A stretch of DNA of 64,000 nucleotides. Origin: Dryocosmus kuriphilus (taxonomy: Eukaryota > Arthropoda > Insecta > Hymenoptera > Cynipidae). Where the stretch lies: assembly GCA_038277395.1 (NCBI GenBank), contig CM076192.1:201066161-201130160 (forward strand), in the 5' to 3' direction. The notes beneath the pieces were generated by a model. It was not told the origin of the DNA and made no database searches. It saw nothing but the letters and a program-made list of their open reading frames with translations. Positions 50,301-59,300 of this stretch are shown here, piece by piece (position 1 is the stretch's first letter; each line of letters starts with the position of its first letter). The position numbers and the translations under genes are program-made.

Positions 50301-53300
50301 TCCCAGCCAAAAAAATGTCTCAAAGTACACGAAAACATATTTTCAATTACTATAATCCGTATTTGTATTGTCCATCTGAAAAATTAAGTTTTCAACAGAA
50401 TAGTGAATTTTTAATAAATAATATTTTCAACTAAATATGGTGAACTCCTAAAGGAAAATGTCATACTATTGCCCCCCAGTTAACGTGATCAAAATTTTTA
50501 GTCCTAGATTTCTGAGTATTTTATCAATCAAATACAATGTAGTTTATATCATACTTTAAATAATGTTTTAGTTACCTCTACTCCCACTTGGTCGAGAAGA
50601 TGAATCTCAATGAAAGAAATAGCGGTTTTTTATTAACAAGTTTCTTCAACGACCCTATTGTACTTTTGTATAGTACTTGTAAGTTTAAGGCATTTGAGGT
50701 TTTGTTAGGGAATTTTCCCGCCCAAATGAGTATTTTTTTACTAAAATCATGAGTTATTTTTGTTAAAAGTTCATCTTTCTTGCATGAAAATTGAACTATT
50801 TTGTTAATAGCTGGTATTTTGGTTCAGAAACTAAGCTACTCCGTTGAAAGCTAAGGTAACCGTACCAGTTTGTAGACACTTGTTCATATGTTTCTCCATT
50901 AATATGTCAAACGATAAAAACCTTACGATAATCTTTATAAACATTATCCTAGAATAATAAAAAATAAGATTGATATGAGTGGTCGGTGTTAAATTTGAAT
51001 ATTTTAAAAATAAACCGCCGTCTTTTATGCGATTGTGACGTGGTAGCCATGAAATCACCTCCATCTTCGTAGAAACTGTTTTTACAGTAGACTTACGTTT
51101 ATTTATGGAAAACGCAGTAAAGTCAGGGTAAGTTTGTAATAAAAGGTTTCAAGAAATCAAGGATGTTCATATTTTACACGAGCTTCGCTGAAAAGTCTTA
51201 ATTTCTTATCATTTATTGTTAAATACAGCAGGCTACAAACTGGTGCACCTTTTATGTTTTTGTACCTGTTTGTACACAGTCAAGTGAAAAAATCAATTCT
51301 AACGTGTTTTATATCTGTATTTATGTTTATTCAGTAAATCATTGTTTATTCAGTGAATACAATTACATTCTATATTCTATCTTGCAGAACTTTTCACTAA
51401 ACATAGAAAAATTGTACTTACGTGTAAGAAAAACCTTTCATCTTAAACTTTTGGAATATAATAATAAATAATTGCAGAAATATAGAGTTTACCAGTTTTT
51501 TGATAATATTTCTGACGTGCTACTGGATTTGCATGCGAAAAGCTTATCGCTTTTCATAAAAATCTAGCACCATCTAATACAGAAAAATGTGATATACCCT
51601 TAAACTTTATTATAAGACGTTAGCTTATTGAAAGAGTGTCAAATTATTAATAATGAAGTGAGTTTTTCCATTAAAATACCCTGGAAGATAATATGAATCG
51701 TGGGTAGGAAAATAATTCGAAATAAAACTGAGTGTCCACATAATGGTACAACCTTTGTTCACAAAGTGGTGCTCAAAGAAATCTAGTAATTGTGAGGATA
51801 AAGTACTTCTTAGACAAGCTACAGAAGACGCAACTAGTGGGAGGGAGTGTGAGGAGATAGTTGGTCCCCGACCGTTGGACCGTAGGAATGTAAAAGTTAC
51901 GAATAATAAACATCTATATGCCATGTTAAGAAACCCCCTTTCATTATCTCCCTACAATTTTCAGAAGTGTGATTAAAATCCAATGCCCAAACGTGTCAGT
52001 GTGTTCTTAAAACATTCCTAAGTGCTCTCTATAAATGATAGACCCGACAATTAACAACGCGTCGTATGTGCATCGTGACCCGATGCAACGCTATTAGTTG
52101 CCCTGCTTCGCAGAAGTCCTTTTCGGTTTTATGGTCTCGGTTGAATGTTACAAGTATTTGTGTAAGCGTGACGTGTTTCTGAAAAAGTAAACTGTGAAAA
52201 GCGGACACTGTGAAAGTGATAAATCCACAAACCATGTCTCGCGATTAGAAATGGCAGTCGCCAGCAGTGGTTTTGTATTTCTTCTGTGCTTCTGAAGACC
52301 AGCGTGTGGCGGCGTTCTGACGTTGAAGGCCCTAGCCTAAACTGAAGAAAACCTAGAGTGTTTCAAAGAAAAACGCGTGGTGGCGTTTTGCCACTAGAGG
52401 CCCTAGATCACTTGAGTCGGTTGACATTATTGTGATTAGGTCACTAGGACTGACGGATCAGGAACAAAGTGACGTGAAATAAACTTACAGTGACTTACGT
52501 TAATCAGGGAATTCTTGCTTCTGTGTTTTCTTGGATCTTCAGTGGCATCTGTCTGTTTAATACAAAATCCTAAGCACTTCCGAAAGAGCTTAAAATTCCG
52601 GAATAAAATCTTCAGAACCGAGTAAACTCCTTCTGATAATTTAAAATTCCGAAATGAAACTTGAAAGCGCCTCAGGGTCCACTTCCGATAGAAACAAACT
52701 AGCGAAGATGCCAAGCAGTACGAGAATGAACCCGTCCTCGTTTTCAGTTTCCATCTTGAAAGAGGTGGCAAGAAATTGTGAACTGTCAACGGCAGGAAGC
52801 AAATCAGATATAACAGCACAACTTTCCGAGCATGATCCAAGCGAATAATGACTGCAAGTAGCTTCGCATATTCAGAATCGTGTTGGTAACGAGCCGAGAA
52901 TTCAGGATGAAGCTTCAGGTACACTTTTAGGTCTGAACGCACCTGGTGGTCTGCCTATCCTTCAGAACACTACAATGGCAGCCGAAAATTCCTACGGAAT
53001 AGAAATGGAATTAATGCAGAGAGAACGTAGTCTACGACAACGAGAATTAGATCTAGCCCGAAGGGAAAATGAGCTACTTCGGCAATCTCCTAGACTTCAA
53101 AATGAAGAAGAAGCCCCTTCACGTCAAATGAACATCGCTTCCTTAAAGGATCTTCTGAGTGATTTCGATGGGACGAGCTCCGACTATGCGAAGTGGAAGG
53201 ATCAACTCAAGCTTCTAGATACAACACATAAACTAGATGAAGCACGTGCCCGTCTCTTTTTTGCCACAAAACTCAAGGGCGGAGCTCAACAGTGATTCTA

Positions 53301-56300
53301 TTTCAAGTCAGAATACGACATTATTTCCGTAGACGACCTATTTATGAAATTAGGTTTATCTTTGATCACCGACCAAAGAAGTTGACACTCCGAAGAAATT
53401 ACGAAGATAGAGGTTGGAATTACAACGAGACCTTCAGCCACTTTTTTCACGAGAGGCTAATTCTAGCCAACATTATCACAGTAACAAAAAATGAACTCCT
53501 AGACTATCTGATTAATGGCATCCCGGACATAGTCATGAAGAATCAAGCCAGAATCCAACGATTCAAGGAAAAAAGAGACCTTCTGGAGGCTTTTGAGAAA
53601 ATAACATTCAAGGGCAAAAAGGAAAGAACTCCGAAATCTGAACATTCACAAGGATCTACATCAATGAAGTCCAATGTGAACTCTGTACCGAAGACAGCAA
53701 ATTCTACAAGAGACCTTCAGATGTTACCAGTGCGCTGTTATAACTGCAGCAAGCTAGGCCACTATGCTGGGGAGAGCACACAACCGCTGAGGGAAAAAGG
53801 GGCCTGCTTTAGGTGCTACTAACTAGCACGCTCTCATAAGGAATACCCTGAGAAGAAATGACCGCATGCCAGCAATATTACATAGCTCGATGGAGAAGGC
53901 GACAGCAATTACTTTAGAAACATCGAATAAAAATTCAATAATTCTGACGAGCTCATCTGTCTCCAGCTCGACTCACTTCCTGACACAGGAAGTCCCGTAA
54001 GCTTCATCAAAGAGATTTTCGTACCACAGTCAACCTTAGATACTCTTTTGACACAGAAATGGAAGTACAGGGAATAAGCAACAGCAAGCTGAAGATTCTA
54101 GGCTAAAATTCTGTAAGTACCCGAATTTGCCACGTAACTCACGAAAATTTAAGAACCCTTGTAGGCCCAAACTCGACGATGAAAACATCCGCTCTTTTGG
54201 GTAGAAGAACTTTAAAAATGTGTGGTATAGGTTTTTCCGATGTAAATACTAATTATGATAAGAAAATTCCGGTGATTTTTGCGATTGATTTTTTCACAAA
54301 CAACTCTGAAAGTAAATTCTCACTTAATATAAACCAGAATTTAGTTTACAAAACGCGCTTGATGGTCGAAGATTTATTTGTAAGCAGGTATGTACTGCCC
54401 GAGCGTTCGGATACACCTAAGATGAAAACAGCTTTAACATATATGAAAAACGAGGAAACTAGGTTAAGTGTCCATTAACGCACCTTGAATAAAATAACTT
54501 TACAAGACAATTAATCCCTTCCGCTAATCGAATACCAGATAAACAAACTTCGGGACAAGAAATTCTTCACACTTCTCGACCTTAAAGTTAGTTTCCACTA
54601 CATGCCAATTGCGGACGATTCTATTCAATTCACTGCTTATATAACCCCGCTTCGATTAAAATAATATCTTATGATCCTTTTTGGGCTTAAAGTAGCTCCA
54701 GCTAAATTTCAATATTTTATTAACACGGTATTTGCAGAATTAGCAAAAAACGGCGAAGTAGTCGCCTATCTGGATGATCTGATGACATCCTTCGAAACTT
54801 TAGGACAAGATTTCGAGACCCGATGCACGTTTTTTTTCTCTAATAGTCGAAAATAAGTTATAACTCGGAATTGGTAAATGCAAGTTTTTCTACGCAGAGA
54901 TAAATTACCTCGGATACAACGTTTCTGAAAAAGACGTAACCCCCACTATTCGAGGTATAGAAGCCGTCAAACATTTCCCGTTACCGCAAGACGTTCAAGA
55001 TGTTGATGAATTCTTAGGTCTCTGTTCTTATTTCCGCAAGTTCATCGAAGGATTGTCGATTATCGCAAACTCGTTCTACAACTTACTGCGGAAAAACGTC
55101 CCATTTAAATTTACCGAATCGAAGCTTGAAACACTTAAGGAAAAATTTATATCTGCTCCCGTTCTTAGCATCTACAATCCGAACAATGAAACAGAATTAC
55201 ATTTTGATGCTAGTAAACTCCGTTTCGGCGCAGTTCTAATCCAACGTAAAGCAGAAGGGAAATTGCATCCAAACTTTTATTTTTCTAAAAGAACTTCCGA
55301 CGTAGAAACCAACTACCATAGTTTTGAGTTGGAGACACTGTGAATCATTTACGCTCTTCGGCGGTTCCGAGTTTACAAGCAGAGTATTAAATTCAAAATC
55401 TTGGCAGACTGTAACTCCTTTAAACTATTCTTAAACCAGAAAGAGATTAACCCTAGAATTTCGAGATGGTCTTTATAGTTAGAGAACTGCGACAAAAATA
55501 TACAATATAGGCCTGCCGATAGAATGTTACACGTGGATGCACTTAGTCGGAAAATAATGATTGTAGAAGAAAATTCTTTAGAAACAAACATGAATGTAAG
55601 TAGTGCATGAAACCGAATGAAAATAACGTTCCGGTTTCAGTTTTGACTTTACCAGGTGTTTCGGTATAGGTTTCGGTTTCGTTCTTCAACATTCATTCGG
55701 TTTCGGTTCCTTTCCGGTTACGGTTTCTCAGGAAAGTGCTCAAAATAAGCTTTACAGCCGCACATAAAAATAATTAATTAATAAATAGTAATATTCCTTG
55801 GCTTGCTGGCATTGTTTTGCAACATATACTTAAAATTCTAGTCAATTTCAAAATTTAACATAATAGATTCCTATTTATCAACAATCAGCAGAAATTTTTT
55901 TTCGGAATCGATTGAACCGGTTCCAGTGTTTGAATCGGTTTCGGTTTCGTTCTCTTACAGATGAAAATAACGGTTTTGGTTTCAGTTTAGAGAAATGAAA
56001 CGGTTAAGGTTACGGTTTTGGTTTCAGTTTCATTCCTTGGTTGTAAGTCAAAATCGCGATCCAAGATTTGTGATTTGCGTCATAAGTTAGAAATCACATA
56101 AGACAAATTCTACGAAATGAGAAATAGTATCCTGTACCGAAAAATATGTGGTGAATTCTTGCTTTATGTCCCAGTGTAGATCGGGTATCATGTGATCCAC
56201 AAGTGCCACGATGAATTAGGCCGCATGGCCCCAGAGAAAACCGCGAAGGCGATACGAAGGAACTATTGGTTCCCAGATCTTTGCGCCAAAATTAAGTTTT

Positions 56301-59300
56301 ACATATCCGGTTGCTTGAAATATATTGCTTTTTCTCCCATCACATGTAAAAAGGAGGGGTTTCTCAACCATATTCCGAAAGAGAACATTCCCTTCTCTAC
56401 CTACCACATCGATCATCATGGACCGATAGACAAAAGACTTTCGGCAAGACAACTTTTACTTCTGGTAACCATGGTTTCACCAAATTCGTGAAACTATAGC
56501 CGGTCAAAGCGACTGACACTAAACAGGCGATAAACGCGTTAGGTGAATATTTGAGGAATTACAGTAGGCCAAAATTTCTGTATCTGATCGCGGTTCGTGT
56601 TTTATTTCCCAGGAATTTGAATCTTACCTTTCCGAAAATAATATTTAGCATGTCGGAGTCGCACGCAGTCTCTGAAGGTAAACAGCCATGTGGAACGAAA
56701 TAATCGCGACATAGGACCAATGTTCGTCAAACTATCAGATCCTTCTTGTAAAAGATACTGGTATAAGGTAGTACCAGAAGCTGAGTTTGCTCTAAATAAC
56801 GCAGTCCATAAATCAACGGGAGAAACTCCCCGTAAACTTCTTTTTGGCATTAATCAAAGCGAAAAAATAACTGATGTTTTGGCTGAATACCTAGAACAAA
56901 CTCGACTAGAGAAGGAGACCCGTAATTTCGAAGAGCTGAGAGCGGATGCTGAAGAAAAAATTGTCAAGGCTCAGCATTATAAGAAATAATACTTTGATAA
57001 AAAGCGAAAAGAACCTGAGAAATATCAAAGCAGCGACCATGTAATAACTAAGAACGTAGACTGTACGCTTGGGATTCAGCAAAAGATTATTCCTAAGTCC
57101 AAGGGTTCTTACGAAATCATGAAAGTTTTGCGAAATGTTCGGTATGTCCTAATAGACGTAGATAATTTGTAAATCACGCAGAAACCCTATACCGGAACTT
57201 GGCAAGCTTGCCGTCTGAAACCCTGGCTTTCTGATAATCATAAGTCTGAGTGAATCCCTCTGTATCCTACAATGAAAAACTAATGCATCATCGACCTTTT
57301 CGAATAAATGTAATTACGAACATTATTAGTGGTAAGTTTGGGTCGAACTTTGTGCAGGATGACCGAACTGTGAGGGTAAAGTAATTCTTAAAAAGCTACA
57401 GAGGGCGCAACTAGTGGGAGGGAGCCAGAGGAGATAGTTGGTCTCCGACCGTTGGATCGTAAGCATGTAAACGTGAGAATTAATAAACATCTATATTCTT
57501 TGTTAAGCAACCCCCTTTCATTATCTCCCTACATATTTACAAACTGGTGAAGGGACACTACTTGAGAAAAAAATTCATATTAAAAATTGAAGCCTTCAAA
57601 GAAGCATATGAAAGTATTTTCCACAACGTCAATGAACACGTATCACATGAAAATTCATTTTACATCTCTAACACGCATTGAATTTATTTTATTCCCGATC
57701 TATCAGACCTCCACATCTTATATGTCCACAAACTGGTACGTTTACCTCAGCATCTTTTTTTTTCGAAAACGGAACTATTTTTTTGAAAATTGAAATACTT
57801 TTGCTTGAAAATTAAATCACTTTGATGAAAATGCAACAATTCAGCCAATAACATAGTCAGTAAAGAAATATTTTCAAAACTTAGGAATTATTATTGTTAT
57901 ACAGAAACTTTTATAACGACAACAAGAAGAATACATAAGTAAAAATTACATATTGCTGTTAAAAATAAAATGTATGAAGAAACACACAGCTTTACGCAAC
58001 TTGAAATTTCAAATTCAATTATTCGTTTATAAGACTTGTCAGTGGCCGCCAAAATAGGGTGCTTTTCAAAGAGAGCTTGAAATGAAAAGTAAAAACAGCA
58101 ACTGTTTTGTTTCTTCGGTGAAAACTGAAAAAATTTCAAGCCCAACGCTTGCAATTTCGAACTTTATATTAATTTTCATGTTTCAAAAATAATTAATTCC
58201 ATTTCAATCTTTTAATATTTTTAAGGTTTCAAGTCGAAATATTTCATTTTTGACACAATAATTAAATTGTTAACCAAAAATGTAATACTTAAATATTCAA
58301 AAACAGAATTAATTTCCAAACAAAATTAATTGAATGAAAACGAAAAGATCAAACCAGAAAGACGAATTTGCAACAAAATAGTTGAATTTCTGACTTTTGC
58401 GCAAAAAATGTAACAGCTGAAATTTCAAGCGAAGTATTTGAATTTTTAATAAAAAAACTTTAATTATCAATAGAAAAGTGTCATAATTGAAAAACAGTTA
58501 TATTTAAAAGAAAAATAATTTTCAAGTAAGTTTTTCAATTAATTTAAAGTAACTTTTAACTAAAAAAAGATTAATTTTGAACAAAAAAATTAACTTTCAA
58601 ACAATATATTTGAATTCTCCACAAAAAAAAAAAACACTTAAAAAAATAAATCAATTTCCAGTGAAAATTAGTTATATTTTCAAAAAGAAAAAGTTTATGT
58701 TCAACGGAATAGTTCGATTTTTAACTGAAAAAGACAAATTTTTAACAAGTTAGTTGAACGTTCAAAAAGAAAAATCATTTTCTTCCAAAAATGTAACAAC
58801 CTAATTTTCAACCAGTTCATTTGCTTTAGTGGAAATTTCTTTTTTCGGTTCATAGTTCAAACATTTTTGGTAGACAAGAATTTTTTTGGTTCAAGTCAAT
58901 TCTAATGAATTTGTTTGAGAATTCATTTTTTAGTTGAAGAATCTACAGTTTTGTTCAAAATTGTTTTCTCTTAGTTAAAAATTAGTTGAAATTATTTGAA
59001 AAACATAGATGAAAATTTTTTTGTTTTTTCAAAAATATAACTATTTCTTAATTACGTTCACCTTTTTTTGATAGTTTAATTTTTAGAAATTAAACATTAA
59101 GATATTTTGATCGAAATTTCGAATTTTAATTTTTTGTGGACATGTTGGAAAGTCAACTTTTTTAATATACCTTTCCTTTGATTGATAACATGATACCTGA
59201 AATATTTTTTTGTTAAAAAATAAATATTCTTTTGTTTAAATGCAACTATTTTCTTGTTTACTTGGAGAATTAATACACTTAAAATAGACGATTCAATTAT

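Larger units (their letters stand above)
50851..57750. mobile_element. TIR DNA transposon, host of a nested gypsy element
   Basis: Terminal inverted repeats of 28 bp at 50,851-50,878 (CTAAGGTAACCGTACCAG...) and 57,723-57,750 match at 25 of 28 positions. The core ACAAACTGGT also recurs at 51,235 and 57,541 as subterminal repeats. Without the nested gypsy element it would be about 1.16 kb and shows no transposase, so it is non-autonomous. Superfamily not assigned, and no clear target duplication. Confidence 0.7.

Noticed and set aside
51625..51976. Reading frames at the 5' LTR of the second gypsy element
   Set aside because: They span LTR and transposon sequence with no domain and no match to the other LTR's frame.
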